From Arthrobacter_B sp038069765 (GTDB lineage Bacteria > Actinomycetota > Actinomycetes > Actinomycetales > Micrococcaceae): DNA of 64,000 bases. The stretch is from the NCBI RefSeq assembly GCF_038069765.1, contig NZ_JBBPFS010000007.1, positions 1 through 64,000 of the forward strand, written 5' to 3'. The position numbers and the translations under genes were made by a program. The notes under the pieces were generated by a model that was not told where the DNA came from, did not search any database, and saw nothing but the letters and a program-made list of their open reading frames with translations. Shown in pieces: positions 1-8,742 of this stretch. Position 1 is the stretch's first letter. Every line of letters begins with the position of its first letter.

Positions 1-576
1 TGCTGAGACTGACGCGTTGGCTGGTCAGGGCGGCAGGAGTCGCATCCACGTTACGAATGGCTTCGTTGGTCGTGCCTCTATTAGCGATTCCCCGGCCGCC
101 AAGTCGGTTCCGGTGGCAACACCCCCCCGGATCATGGGCGACTGGGGGCAAAAACCATGCCGGAACCGACCGGCCAACACACCCATATCCTGCATCAGGA
201 ACGGGCTACGAAAAAGGTAACGGGGAGCCCCTGGCTGGGAACAACGACCCACAAGCACCCGGCAACGTCCCAGCCGTCCACTTCTTGTTTCCCGCTGAGG
301 CCAGTGCCGATATTGGCCGGGATGCCGACGAATGCCGGAAGCCATCTCAGCCCGGGTCGGAGAATCCATTATTCCTGACATGTGAAAGGCCGGCCTTCAT
401 CTTGGCAATACGTACTAGGCACCCGTGCTCACTAGTGGAAGCAGCAGCGCTGTGAAACCAGTAATTGATGCGATTCGCAGGGGAGGGAGCTGCCGATAGG
501 GGTGTTGCGGTGAGCGATCAGCATCCGGCCATGATCGGTCAAACAGACATTACTGTGGGACATGAGAACCAGTCGT
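1..576. other. No supportable gene
   Basis: Several overlapping short open frames exist on both strands here, but none has a ribosome-binding site together with a recognisable domain or actinobacterial codon pattern. The stretch is probably intergenic sequence or the eroded remains of older genes downstream of the leftward LysR gene. Nothing RNA-like or repeat-like was seen in it. Confidence 0.4.
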
Positions 577-1431
577 TCATCCGGAATATAGCTCGCGCAA
601 TAAGGCTACGGCTGCGCCCTGATGGGTGTGGGCGTTTTTGAGCGGCCATGCGGCGTGGATCTCGATGGGGGGTGCGTCCCGGATCAGCCGGTAAACGAGG
701 CCGGTTCGTCTGTACTGGTGGAATGTGGCCTCCGAAGTCACGCCCCGCGCGTGGCCCTCCCCTACGATCGTCAACCAATCATCCACATCAACCGTCGGTA
801 TGGCAGCCGGAGGCCGCTTGCTTGCGGGCCATAACTCCATGGTAGTAATTCCCGTACGCGGATTCGTGACCACAGGTTTATCGGAAATCTGGGACAACGT
901 GACCGAGCGACGAGCAGCTAACGCATCGTCGCTGGCCATCACACAGTAGCGTTTCTCGGAACCGATCCGAGCCCATTTGTAGGCGGCTGCATCGGGAAGC
1001 CGGCGTAGTACGGCAAGGTCAACTACTTCTTCGTCAAGGCCCGCATGCGGGACGTTCACGCGCACCAGCTGGAGGGTCGTGTCAGGATGTTCGGCGGCCC
1101 ACCGCCTTTGAAACTCGATCGTATGGCGTCCGAGAGCGGACCATGCATACCCGACCCTGATTGTGGTAGATCCTGTGGCGGCGTACTCCTTGAGCTCCTC
1201 CAGTATGGCTAACACCTTCCATGCACTGCCGAGCGCGTGGACACCCGCTGGTGTCAGTGTCAGTGGCCGGCTCACCCGGTCGATAAGGCGGTGTCCCAAA
1301 CTCTCTTCGAACCCAGCAATGGCCCGCGAAACAGAAGCCTGAGAGAGCCCGAGCTCGATCGCTGCATCAGTGAACGTACCGGTCTCCGCGACAGCCGCCA
1401 GACAGCGTAGATGGCGAAGTTGGATGTGCAT
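577..1431 (-). CDS. LysR-family transcriptional regulator
   Basis: Predicted LysR-type regulator of 284 residues, a cytoplasmic DNA-binding protein. The first 60 residues form the family's winged helix-turn-helix, seen as QLRHLRCLAAVAETGTF followed by the recognition helix SQASVSRAI; the remainder is the usual two-lobed effector-binding domain. An in-frame start 11 codons upstream exists, but the ATG at 1431 places QLRHLR at the N-terminus as in other family members. The gene is divergent from the EamA exporter at 1500 with only 68 bp between the starts, the classic layout in which a LysR protein controls both itself and its neighbour. The inducer cannot be read from sequence. The family call is firm; the regulatory link is inference. 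Confidence 0.9.
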   Translation of the reverse strand: MHIQLRHLRCLAAVAETGTFTDAAIELGLSQASVSRAIAGFEESLGHRLIDRVSRPLTLTPAGVHALGSAWKVLAILEELKEYAATGSTTIRVGYAWSALGRHTIEFQRRWAAEHPDTTLQLVRVNVPHAGLDEEVVDLAVLRRLPDAAAYKWARIGSEKRYCVMASDDALAARRSVTLSQISDKPVVTNPRTGITTMELWPASKRPPAAIPTVDVDDWLTIVGEGHARGVTSEATFHQYRRTGLVYRLIRDAPPIEIHAAWPLKNAHTHQGAAVALLRELYSG

Positions 1432-1499
1432 GCGTTTAGCGTATATGGCTGTCACTCCATGCATTATGGAATACCGTCAACGCCACGCAAGCTCTACCC

Positions 1500-2405
1500 A
1501 TGGAACCAGCGAATACCTCAATTTCCCGCCGGGCGGGCATCCTCGGCTTGCTTACCAGTGCTTTGTCGAATCAGTCCGGAGCGGCCATCGGGTCGCTGGC
1601 TTTTCCCGTCATCGGCCCCTTGGGAGTCGTCGCCGTTCGCCAGTTCGTGACCGCAGCGATTCTCTTACCTGTCATCCGGCCCCGCATTAGGACGTTCAGC
1701 TGGGCCCAGTGGTGGCCGGTACTTCTTCTTAGTCTGGTTCTGGTTACGATCAACTCCTCTCTGTACTTGGCCATTGACCGGATCGGTTTGGGACTGGCGG
1801 TTACTTTGGAGTTCCTTGGCCCCTTGATTCTGGCGCTGGCCGGGACCCGCTCCTGGTCCACTTTCCTGACAGCTCTTACAGCAGGAGCAGGTATTCTCGC
1901 GGTCACGCAACCGCAACCAACCACCGACTTCCTCGGGGTAGGACTCGCACTCGTTGCCGCGGCATGCTGGGCAGCGTACATCCTGCTCAACCGAACTGTC
2001 GGACGCCAACTTTCAGGGGCACAGGGGACAGCAACAGCCACCGGTTTGGCCGCGATCATATCCCTGCCGATCGGACTAGTGATCCTGGCCAACTCACCCC
2101 CCACCAGCTACGCCTTAGTACATGCGTTGGCAGCAGGTGTCCTGGCGTCCACCATCCCGTACGTGCTAGATCTCGCGGTCCTGCGGAAAGTCCCCCCGCA
2201 CCTCTACGGTGTTTTGGTCAGCGTGAACCCCGTCTTTGCTGCGCTCATCGGTGTTATGGCATTGAACGAAAACCTCAACACCCTCGCCTGGGCCGGGATC
2301 GTTCTCATCGTTGCCGCGAACATCTGCGCCGTCCTTGTCGCACCAACGCCACCCGACCAACTGCCGATCACCAAGCACCCAGAGAAGGAACGGGGGTTGC
2401 CGTGA
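1500..2405 (+). CDS. EamA-family (DMT) transporter
   Basis: Inner-membrane drug/metabolite-superfamily exporter of 301 residues with about ten hydrophobic segments arranged as two EamA repeats; the second half carries the typical conserved region ending VSVNPVFAALIGVMALNE. Family members such as RhtA and YdcZ-like proteins export amino acids or small metabolites. The ATG at 1500 leaves a short polar leader before the first membrane segment (GILGLLTSAL). It is transcribed away from the LysR gene, which probably controls it. The substrate is unknown; the family is clear from the membrane pattern and motif spacing. Confidence 0.88.
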   Translation: MEPANTSISRRAGILGLLTSALSNQSGAAIGSLAFPVIGPLGVVAVRQFVTAAILLPVIRPRIRTFSWAQWWPVLLLSLVLVTINSSLYLAIDRIGLGLAVTLEFLGPLILALAGTRSWSTFLTALTAGAGILAVTQPQPTTDFLGVGLALVAAACWAAYILLNRTVGRQLSGAQGTATATGLAAIISLPIGLVILANSPPTSYALVHALAAGVLASTIPYVLDLAVLRKVPPHLYGVLVSVNPVFAALIGVMALNENLNTLAWAGIVLIVAANICAVLVAPTPPDQLPITKHPEKERGLP

Positions 2406-3121
2406 TATCCCTGCCGTGGATCTCGACACCGGCGACGTTCAATGGAATGGGTCCGCCGCAACCGACCAAACCCTGCCGTCATACCTCACGGCCAAAGGTA
2501 TGCCCGCAGCGGTAAATCTGACCTCCCCTCGGCATTCACTGCGATTGGCTCGGTAACCACATCCATCAGCTGTGCACCCTTCAAATCACTGACCTGTTTG
2601 CCAACCCACCCTACTCGAACATACGTTCGGATATAGGCCGCGGTCAGTTCTATTGCAGTGTTGCACCCAATGGGGACAGCTTTGAGCTGCGCGGAGGGCT
2701 CCACCTGCCCGCCAGTGGGCACAACGCCGGATGTCCTGGTTTCCGCTGGCGCTTCAACCAGGAAACGGGCGTCCGCTCCGCGGCCGGCTCTTTGGCCCGG
2801 GCCGCACCGTCGCAGAGCTCCGGACCCCCCGAACCTGATGTGTCTACGACGTTTTTTGCTGCTGTCCTTCGGATCATACGTGCCCGCTCCAGCCCGTCTA
2901 GCCCCTCCTTCGTCGGGGCCTGCGGCCCGCAAATTTTCCTCCGGCGCTCCTGCGTCGCTTCTATCCTCCGGAAATTTTCCGACCCTTGCCCTGCGGGTAG
3001 ACAGGCTTCCGTCGGGCACAGCTCCGCAAGCTTCGCCAGCAGGCAAAGAACAACGGGGGAGGGGCCAACTGCTGGACCACCACAGGCCCCGAACCACCCG
3101 CAACCACAGGAGCAAAAGACC
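2406..3121. other. Gene-free leader, possibly plasmid-derived
   Basis: No complete gene is visible over 716 bp. The reading frame of the ParB-like fragment at 3122 stays open back to a TGA at 2519-2521, about 200 codons, and its 2550-2790 part reads like degraded protein (for example CSVAPNGDSFELRGGLHLP), yet there is no start codon with a ribosome-binding site and I recognise no family. It could be a non-coding leader or the remains of another plasmid gene fused in frame by deletion. Confidence 0.35.
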
Positions 3122-3352
3122 ATGACTGTTCTGGAACAGATCGACCCGGCCCAGCTGACCATCGACACCAACGTCCGCGCTGACGTTCAGCTCGACAAGA
3201 CTTTCCTTGCCTCGATCAAAGAACACGGCGTGATCCAGCCCGTCGTCGCCCACCGCACCGAGGACGGCACCCTGCACATCGTCTACGGCCAGCGGCTGCT
3301 GTCTCCTCGTGGCTGCACTGACGATAGGTTAGCGCCGCAGGTGCACCTTTAG
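3122..3352 (+). pseudogene. Truncated ParB-like partition protein
   Basis: The 76-residue product starts as a ParB/Spo0J-type nuclease domain protein: MTVLEQIDPAQLTIDTNVR, then IKEHGVIQPVVAHRTEDG and LHIVYGQR. Those are the N-terminal DNA-contact elements of ParB, which loads at centromere-like parS sites. After VYGQR, where the conserved arginine-rich helix should follow, the similarity stops and the frame ends 22 codons later. Full family members exceed 300 residues, so at least three quarters is missing, including the HTH domain. There is no parA nearby. I infer a remnant of an integrated actinobacterial plasmid or conjugative island; the breakpoint lies near 3290-3300. Confidence 0.7.
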
Positions 3353-3555
3353 TTTTCAGCAGCACCGAAATGGGATCTGGTGACACCTACGAAGGTCCGG
3401 ACCGGTTTCACGAGAGGAAGGGGTGCCCATTTGGTCGCGACGGGCGGAACCCCGGAGAGGCATCGCTTTTCGAAAGGATGCCTAGGAACGGCGAGGCACG
3501 TGACACACCGGGGGATTGACCGGATGCCACGCGCCTGGCGGAACCGGAGGAGTTC

Positions 3556-4524
3556 CTAACTGGCGAGTGCCGTTTTGAGGGCGGTGACGGCTTGGGCTAT
3601 GGCGGCCCGGGCTGCGTTGGTCTCGTGCAGGCTGTTGACCATGACGAAGTCATGGATGATGCCCAAATAGCGGGTTGCGGTGACGTCCACGCCGGCGGCA
3701 CGCAGCTTCCCGGCATAAGCCTCGCCTTCATCACGCAGGACGTCGGCTTCGGCGGTGATGATCAGCGCCGGCGGCAGGCCCTGGAGCTGTCCGGTGGTGG
3801 CACGCAGGGGAGAGGCAGTGATCCGGGCGCGGTCGACGTCGTCGGTGGTGTACTGATCCCAGAACCATTTCATGCCTTCGCGGGCAAGGAAGTAGCCTTC
3901 GGCGAACTGGTGGTAGCTGTTGGTGTCGAAGGACGCGTCGGTTACCGGGTAGAACAGGACCTGGGATTGAAAGGAAACGTCGCCGCGCTCCTTGGCCATG
4001 AGGGTCAGCGCGGCAGCCATGTTTCCGCCCACGGAGTCTCCGGCCACTGAGATCCGGGTACCATCCAGGCCCTTGGCGGTGCCGTCAGCGGTCACCCACC
4101 GGGCCACGGCGTAGGCCTGTTCAATGGCGTGAGGGTAGCGCACCTCCGGAGAGCGGTCGTATTCGGGGAAGACCACTGCCGCGCCGGTACCCGTGGCCAG
4201 GTCGCGGATCAGACGGTCGTGGGTATGTGCGTTGCCGAAAACCCATCCGGCACCGTGGAGGTAGAGGATGACCGGCAGAATCCCCGTTGCGCCGGCGGGC
4301 TTCACGATACGGATCTTCACGTTTCCGGTGGGGCCGCCGACGATCTCAGTCCATTCCTCGTCGATTCCGGGCTTGAAAATCGGTTCGTCCTGCACCCCGT
4401 CCACTGCGGCACGTCCCTCGGCCGGGGCCAGCTGATACAAGAACGGCGGCTGTGAGGTAGCTTCGACGAAGGCCTGTGCAGCCGGCTCCAGGGGGATGTT
4501 GTGCGGGTTGCCACTCATGGCCAT
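3556..4524 (-). CDS. Alpha/beta hydrolase, HSL (family IV) esterase
   Basis: Cytosolic carboxylesterase-like enzyme of 322 residues. It shows the family IV oxyanion-hole motif as HGAGW (about residue 95), the nucleophile elbow GDSVGG (about residue 165), and a C-terminal HDFVM that supplies the catalytic histidine; an Asp in the AEADVLRDEG stretch is the likely third triad member. The first in-frame start is a TTG; I chose the ATG at 4524, which follows an AAGGA-type ribosome site. It is divergent from the TetR gene at 4615, and both operator palindromes lie between them, so the esterase is very probably that regulator's target. Substrate unknown. Confidence 0.88.
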   Translation of the reverse strand: MAMSGNPHNIPLEPAAQAFVEATSQPPFLYQLAPAEGRAAVDGVQDEPIFKPGIDEEWTEIVGGPTGNVKIRIVKPAGATGILPVILYLHGAGWVFGNAHTHDRLIRDLATGTGAAVVFPEYDRSPEVRYPHAIEQAYAVARWVTADGTAKGLDGTRISVAGDSVGGNMAAALTLMAKERGDVSFQSQVLFYPVTDASFDTNSYHQFAEGYFLAREGMKWFWDQYTTDDVDRARITASPLRATTGQLQGLPPALIITAEADVLRDEGEAYAGKLRAAGVDVTATRYLGIIHDFVMVNSLHETNAARAAIAQAVTALKTALAS

Positions 4525-4544
4525 CAATTCCTTTTCCTCAATGT

Positions 4545-4594
4545 GAGAACGGTCGTTCTCGCTTCTGGAAAAACTCTAGAGAACGATCGTTCTC
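4545..4594. promoter_or_regulatory. Twin TetR operators
   Basis: Two 16-bp palindromes of the form GAGAACG-NN-CGTTCTC lie at 4545-4560 and 4579-4594. The second is a perfect palindrome (GAGAACGATCGTTCTC); the first differs only at the centre. Centre-to-centre distance is 34 bp. They sit in the 90-bp gap between the esterase and tetR starts, so binding would block both promoters. The sites are seen directly; assigning them to the adjacent TetR protein is inference from position. Confidence 0.78.
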
Positions 4595-4614
4595 ATGTCA
4601 AGTACACTGGGAAC

Positions 4615-5208
4615 ATGAGTTCACGTGACATGGCAACGGCACAGGTGCAGGACCGGATCCTGTCGGCGGCGGAGGATCTGTATTACCGCAAGGGCTTCGC
4701 GGTCGTGGGGATGGATGAGCTGCGGACCGCCGCGGGGGTCTCGCTGCGGCGCCTGTATTCCCTGTTTCCCTCCAAGGACGGGATCATCTTGGCGGTCCTG
4801 GCCCGCAAGCACGCGGAGTGGGAGAGGGGGGTTGCGGGACAGGTGGCTGCTGCGGGCAGTGACCGGCGGCAGCGTTTGCTGGCGGTGTATGACTTTTTGC
4901 AGGATTGGTTCAGTACGGAGGATTTCCGCGGGTGCGCATTCATTAACGCGTTTGGTGAGCTCGGCGGCACGAATCCGGAAGTGGCGCGGGCGGTCCGTGA
5001 ACATAAGCAGTCTTTTCAGGCCCAGATGCTTACCCTGGCACGGGAGCTGGGGGCCACGGAGCTGCTCGGTGCCCAGCTGGCGATCCTGGCTGAAGGGGCG
5101 CAGAGTACTGCCGCGATTACGCCGGATTCCGCTGCGGCTGCTACGGCGCGCGCCGCCGCAGAGATTCTCATCGATGCTGCCCTTCGGAAGCAGCCGGCAA
5201 CCTGCTAA
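4615..5208 (+). CDS. TetR/AcrR-family regulator
   Basis: Predicted ligand-responsive repressor of 197 residues. An N-terminal TetR helix-turn-helix is visible as ILSAAEDLYYRKGF, then MDELRTAAGVSLRRLYSLFP, where the usual tyrosine-containing recognition helix is present; the remainder is an all-helical ligand-binding and dimerisation domain. The frame is open 38 codons further upstream, but that segment overlaps the operators and the divergent esterase start, so the ATG at 4615 is preferred. It probably represses itself and the esterase through the paired palindromes. The ligand is unknown. Confidence 0.9.
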   Translation: MSSRDMATAQVQDRILSAAEDLYYRKGFAVVGMDELRTAAGVSLRRLYSLFPSKDGIILAVLARKHAEWERGVAGQVAAAGSDRRQRLLAVYDFLQDWFSTEDFRGCAFINAFGELGGTNPEVARAVREHKQSFQAQMLTLARELGATELLGAQLAILAEGAQSTAAITPDSAAAATARAAAEILIDAALRKQPATC

Positions 5209-5350
5209 CAGCAATCCGCGACGTCATGGACCGCTAAGCCGGCCGCCCGGGATCACCCCACATCTCTAAACGACCCCGCCTGGTGTTTCCCTGCGGCCGG
5301 AACCGGACGGAACGGAAACGCAGAAGCACAGGAACGCAGAAACACGGAGC

Positions 5351-5444
5351 CACGGAAAACCGTTTTTCCGGGGGGAAGGACCGCCGTCTTTCCGGCGCCC
5401 GGGGGAAGGACACTCTGATACTGACTCGCTCGCATCAGAGAAGC
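5351..5444. repeat. Structured intergenic repeat, copy A
   Basis: Lies in the gap between the convergent ends of the two tetR genes. It holds a small stem (ACGG/CCGT at 5352-5363), a G-rich run, and a 24-nt hairpin at 5415-5438 whose arms are CTGATAC and GCATCAG around a 10-nt loop, followed by GAAGCGG-like sequence. The same order of elements recurs at 8743-8820. The remaining part of the 5209-5502 gap shows no gene. Confidence 0.5.
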
Positions 5445-5502
5445 GGCCCTGCGCTGCGCTGCGGCCTGTAACCGGCAGTCTCAAGCGAGGGCTGCCCCGA
5501 CC

Positions 5503-6126
5503 TTATGCGGCTACGAGGGGCCATAGTGTGGCAATCACGCGCTCGGCGAAGCCGGCGGGGACTTCATGCCCGTACCGGTTGAAGTCGGCGAAGTAGCTGC
5601 CGAAGGCCAGGCTCACGATCATGTCGAGATCGACATCTTCTCGGACCGCGCCCCTGCGTTGGAGCTCGGTGAGCACGGCGGCGAACTCCTCGCACCGCGG
5701 CCGGTTCCCCTGCTCCCTCATCTGCTCGTGCAGGGTCGGCTCGCGCTCCGCTTCGGCCATGAAGTTTCCGTGGAGGGTCATCGCCCGGCGGTTGTGGTAC
5801 CGCGGATCCAACCGCCGTACTGCCTCTACCATTGCTTCCCGCGGGGTGAGGTCGTCGAGATTCAAGGGCGGGTAGGCCTCACGCTGCCTGCGCAACCCCT
5901 GCTGCAGGGCTTCGACAACCAGCTCATATTTACTCGGCCAGCGCCGGTACAGGGTTGGGCGGGTTACGCCGGCAGTGGTGACGATGTCCCCGATCGTCAT
6001 CGATGAGTAGCCCTTGGTGGCGAGTAGCAGGCGCGTTGCATCGATGATTGCCTCTTCGATGGCCGGATCACGTGGGCGGCCGCCAGTACCGGCCTGGGCC
6101 GCTGTGTGCGTGCTTTCGTCAGACAT
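5503..6126 (-). CDS. TetR/AcrR-family regulator
   Basis: Predicted repressor of 207 residues. The DNA-binding domain spans about residues 20-70 (EEAIIDATRLLLATKGY, then ITTAGVTRPTLYRRWPSK-like recognition helix); the C-terminal half resembles the TetR_C domain of AcrR-like proteins with a conserved EREP/ALR pattern. Upstream in-frame codons exist, but the ATG at 6126 has an AGGAG ribosome site eight bases ahead. It is divergent from the ABM-SDR-LtrA run at 6312-8545, which is its probable target. No ligand can be inferred. Confidence 0.9.
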   Translation of the reverse strand: MSDESTHTAAQAGTGGRPRDPAIEEAIIDATRLLLATKGYSSMTIGDIVTTAGVTRPTLYRRWPSKYELVVEALQQGLRRQREAYPPLNLDDLTPREAMVEAVRRLDPRYHNRRAMTLHGNFMAEAEREPTLHEQMREQGNRPRCEEFAAVLTELQRRGAVREDVDLDMIVSLAFGSYFADFNRYGHEVPAGFAERVIATLWPLVAA

Positions 6127-6158
6127 TGCGCTCCTTTTACAATCCCGTTTCCGTTTCT

Positions 6159-6177
6159 TTACATGTATTGACTGTAA
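6159..6177. promoter_or_regulatory. Candidate operator/promoter
   Basis: TTACA and TGTAA arms flank a 9-bp centre that contains a TTGACT -35-like element, placed between the divergent tetR (start 6126) and the ABM gene (start 6312). A second longer-range pair, TTCTTTACA at 6155-6163 and TGTAAAGAA at 6230-6238, covers the same region. Either could bind the adjacent TetR protein; the arms are short, so this is tentative. Confidence 0.4.
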
Positions 6178-6311
6178 CGCATAGGTGTGGTTATTCTTCA
6201 TTCCAGCTTGTTTCGTTACCAACAGTGTCTGTAAAGAATGCGGGAACGTTATTGGTTCTTGGCCGGCACTTTTCGACCGCTGCATCTCACCTCCGACAAA
6301 AGGATTCGCGC

Positions 6312-6634
6312 ATGACAGCTACAACCGATGGCTACGTGACCCTCCTCTGGGACGCGAAGGCCAAACCCGGCCGGGAAGGCGACCTCAAAGCGTTCCTCCC
6401 TGCCGCCGTCACGCCATCGCGCAGCGACCCCGGAAATATCGACTATGAGGCCCACGAGGTGGAAGGCCAGGTTGGCGTGTTCGTGATCTACCAACGCTGG
6501 CAGAACCGTGCTTTCCTGGACGCCCACCTCCGCGCCCCGCGGACGCGGCTCTTGTGCTGGAGATACTCGAACTGATCGAGGGCTCTGTCAAAGACGGAAT
6601 CAGCCTCCTGCGTCCCTTCCGGCCGACGGCCTGA
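6312..6634 (+). pseudogene. Antibiotic-biosynthesis-monooxygenase-domain protein, frameshifted
   Basis: The first 75 or so residues (MTATTDGYVTLLWDAKAKPG... NIDYEAHEV... FVIYQRWQN) match small ABM-fold proteins, dimeric ferredoxin-like enzymes or quinol/heme-type oxygenases. In this frame the product ends after 87 residues with an unrelated tail. In the -1 frame the sequence continues sensibly (PADAALVLEILELIEG ... ISLLRPFRP) to a TGA at 6632-6634, restoring a normal length near 107 residues. One C appears to be missing from the C4 run at 6535-6538. AAAGGA precedes the ATG. It heads a run with the SDR and LtrA genes. Confidence 0.72.
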
Positions 6635-6668
6635 ATGAAAACCCCCAAGAACCCGGAAGGGAAGAACA

Positions 6669-7361
6669 ATGACAACAACTCTCATCACCGGAGGCAACCG
6701 CGGACTCGGCTACGAGGTCGCCCGTCGTCTCATCGGTGCGGGCCAGGCCGTCTGGATCGGCGCCCGCGACACGGCCGGCGGACAGGAAGCCGCCGCCCGC
6801 CTCGGCGCCCGGTTCGTACCGCTGGACGTGACCGACGATGCGTCCGTCAAGGCCGCCGTCGCAACCCTGGAAGAACAGGTCGGACACCTGGATGTCCTTA
6901 TCAACAATGCCGGTATTCTCGGCGAGGTGGCCGCGCCGGAGGACATGACCGCCGACCAGCTGCGTCACGTCTATGACACCAACGTGTTCGGACTCGTCCG
7001 GGTCACGCGTGCCTTCCTGCCGCTGCTGCGGAAGGGCACTGACGCTTCGGTCATCAACATCACCAGTGGCATGGGCTCCTTCGCGATGACCCAGGACCCT
7101 GCGCGGGTGGAGTCGCAGTACACACTCGCCGCGTACGGTTCATCCAAAAGCGCCGTCACGATGCTCACGACGCAGTACGCCAAGACGATCCCGGACATTC
7201 GCTTCAATGCCGTCGACCCCGGCCAGACGGCGACGGAGTTCACCGGACACGTGGGTCAGAGCGTTGCAGAAGGGGCCGAGGGGGCGGTGCGCCTGGCCAC
7301 GCTCGGCCCGGCGACACCTACCGGAACCTTGACCGACCGGGCCGGCGTTCTGCCGTGGTGA
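6669..7361 (+). CDS. Short-chain dehydrogenase/reductase
   Basis: Classical SDR of 230 residues, NAD(P)-dependent. The dinucleotide-binding motif TGGNRGLG is at residues 7-14, NNAG near 78, the active-site YGSSK near 157-161 with an upstream catalytic serine (ITSGMGSF region). A typical ribosome site AAGGGAAGAAC precedes the ATG. It follows the ABM gene closely and its TGA overlaps the start of the LtrA gene, so the three are probably one transcript under the divergent TetR. The substrate is not identifiable; the C-terminal end is a little shorter than in most 250-residue SDRs. Confidence 0.9.
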   Translation: MTTTLITGGNRGLGYEVARRLIGAGQAVWIGARDTAGGQEAAARLGARFVPLDVTDDASVKAAVATLEEQVGHLDVLINNAGILGEVAAPEDMTADQLRHVYDTNVFGLVRVTRAFLPLLRKGTDASVINITSGMGSFAMTQDPARVESQYTLAAYGSSKSAVTMLTTQYAKTIPDIRFNAVDPGQTATEFTGHVGQSVAEGAEGAVRLATLGPATPTGTLTDRAGVLPW

Positions 7362-8545
7362 CCGGACGGCTCCGGCGTCGAGGAGATGCCGAGACCCAGC
7401 GCGCCGCGACGCTGGAGCTGTTCTATGACCTGGTATTTGTTTTCTCGATCACCCAGGTCTCGCATCTGCTCCTGGAACACCTGACCTGGGCGGAAGCCGG
7501 CCAGGCAGCGATGATCCTGCTCGCGGTGTGGTGGTCGTGGAACTACACGACTTGGGCCACAAACGAGCTCAATCCGGAGACGAATCCCGTCCGTCTTTTG
7601 CTGATCGCCCTGATGCTCGGAAGCCTGCTAATGGCGATCGCCATACCGCACGCCTTCGGTGACCGGGGCCTGCTCTTCGCGGCCGCCTACCTTGCAATCC
7701 AGGTGGGCCGCCACGCCTTCCTCACCCTCGTCACGACCGAGCGTCACACCGTTGAGCGGGAGCAGGCAGGCCGTATTCTGGCCTGGTTCCTCATCGCCGG
7801 AATGTTCTGGGTTGCCGGAGGTCTGGCCGACGGCAATTCGAGAGTGTGGCTGTGGCTGGTTGCGCTGGCCATCGACTACGTTGCGCCGCTCCTGCTCTTC
7901 CCCCTGCCCGGCCGCCCGCGGCTCGCGGCGAACTCCTGGCGACTCGCCACCGGACATTTCGTTGAGCGGTTCGGACTCTTTGTGATCGCTGCCCTGGGCG
8001 AGACGATCATTCTGACCGGGGCCACCACCGCCAACCAGGAATTCGACGCAGGCACCGTGGTTGCGTTCGTCAGTGCCTTTGCGGGAACCGCGGCGCTCTG
8101 GTGGCTGTACTTCACCTCCACCCGGGAACTTGGCGAACGTTCCCTCGCCGGCGAAGCGAGCCGCACCGGCCGTGCGCGGGACATCTACACGTATGGGCAT
8201 GTTCTCATCGTTGCCGGAATCATCTTGACGGCGGTGGGAGATGAACTCGTCATCGCCCACCCATTCGACCCATTAGGGGATCCGGAGCGGACCGTCGTCG
8301 TCGCAGGACCGGCCCTTTTCCTTCTGGCCCAACTCGCTCTGCAGCTGAGGGCGACGCGCCGCGCGGGTTACAGCAGGCTGGCTGCGATCCTCACGTGTGC
8401 GGCACTCGGCCTGTTCGGCGCCTCGCTCCCTGCCCTGCTGGTCGGAGCACTGCTTGTCGCCGTGCTCATTGCCGTGGCGCTACTGGACGAGATTGGCCTA
8501 GACGGAAAGGCGGGGCGGCGCAGGAGCCTTGGCAGAGCCTCGTAG
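7355..8545 (+). CDS. LtrA-family (low temperature requirement A) membrane protein
   Basis: Integral membrane protein of 396 residues with about ten to eleven hydrophobic segments. The N-terminal signature of the LtrA family is clear: LELFYDLVFVFSITQVSHLL near residues 20-40, WWSWNYTTW near 64, and the second conserved block HFVERFGLFVIAALGET near 205-222. The biochemical role of this family is not settled. The start is a GTG at 7355 or the next codon, a GTG at 7358; both overlap the SDR stop codon, which implies translational coupling. Confidence 0.88.
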   Translation: MVTGRLRRRGDAETQRAATLELFYDLVFVFSITQVSHLLLEHLTWAEAGQAAMILLAVWWSWNYTTWATNELNPETNPVRLLLIALMLGSLLMAIAIPHAFGDRGLLFAAAYLAIQVGRHAFLTLVTTERHTVEREQAGRILAWFLIAGMFWVAGGLADGNSRVWLWLVALAIDYVAPLLLFPLPGRPRLAANSWRLATGHFVERFGLFVIAALGETIILTGATTANQEFDAGTVVAFVSAFAGTAALWWLYFTSTRELGERSLAGEASRTGRARDIYTYGHVLIVAGIILTAVGDELVIAHPFDPLGDPERTVVVAGPALFLLAQLALQLRATRRAGYSRLAAILTCAALGLFGASLPALLVGALLVAVLIAVALLDEIGLDGKAGRRRSLGRAS

Positions 8546-8742
8546 GGGGAACCTATAACAGGGGAGCGGCGCGTTTCGTGTCCCACGCGGCCGCTCAGGA
8601 CGCGGCCGGCGGCCCGGCCGGTCTCTACCCATCGCTTCGATCGCTGGCAGCTCGGCGGCAAGCGCCCCCACACGTCGCCACCAATGGCACGCGCATGGCA
8701 TACACGAGTTCAACCGGTGGGACACAACAAGCAGCACGGAAA

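Noticed and set aside
2486..3277. 263-codon minus-strand frame upstream of the ParB fragment
   Set aside because: It overlaps the ParB coding start in antisense and has no recognisable domain or start signal.
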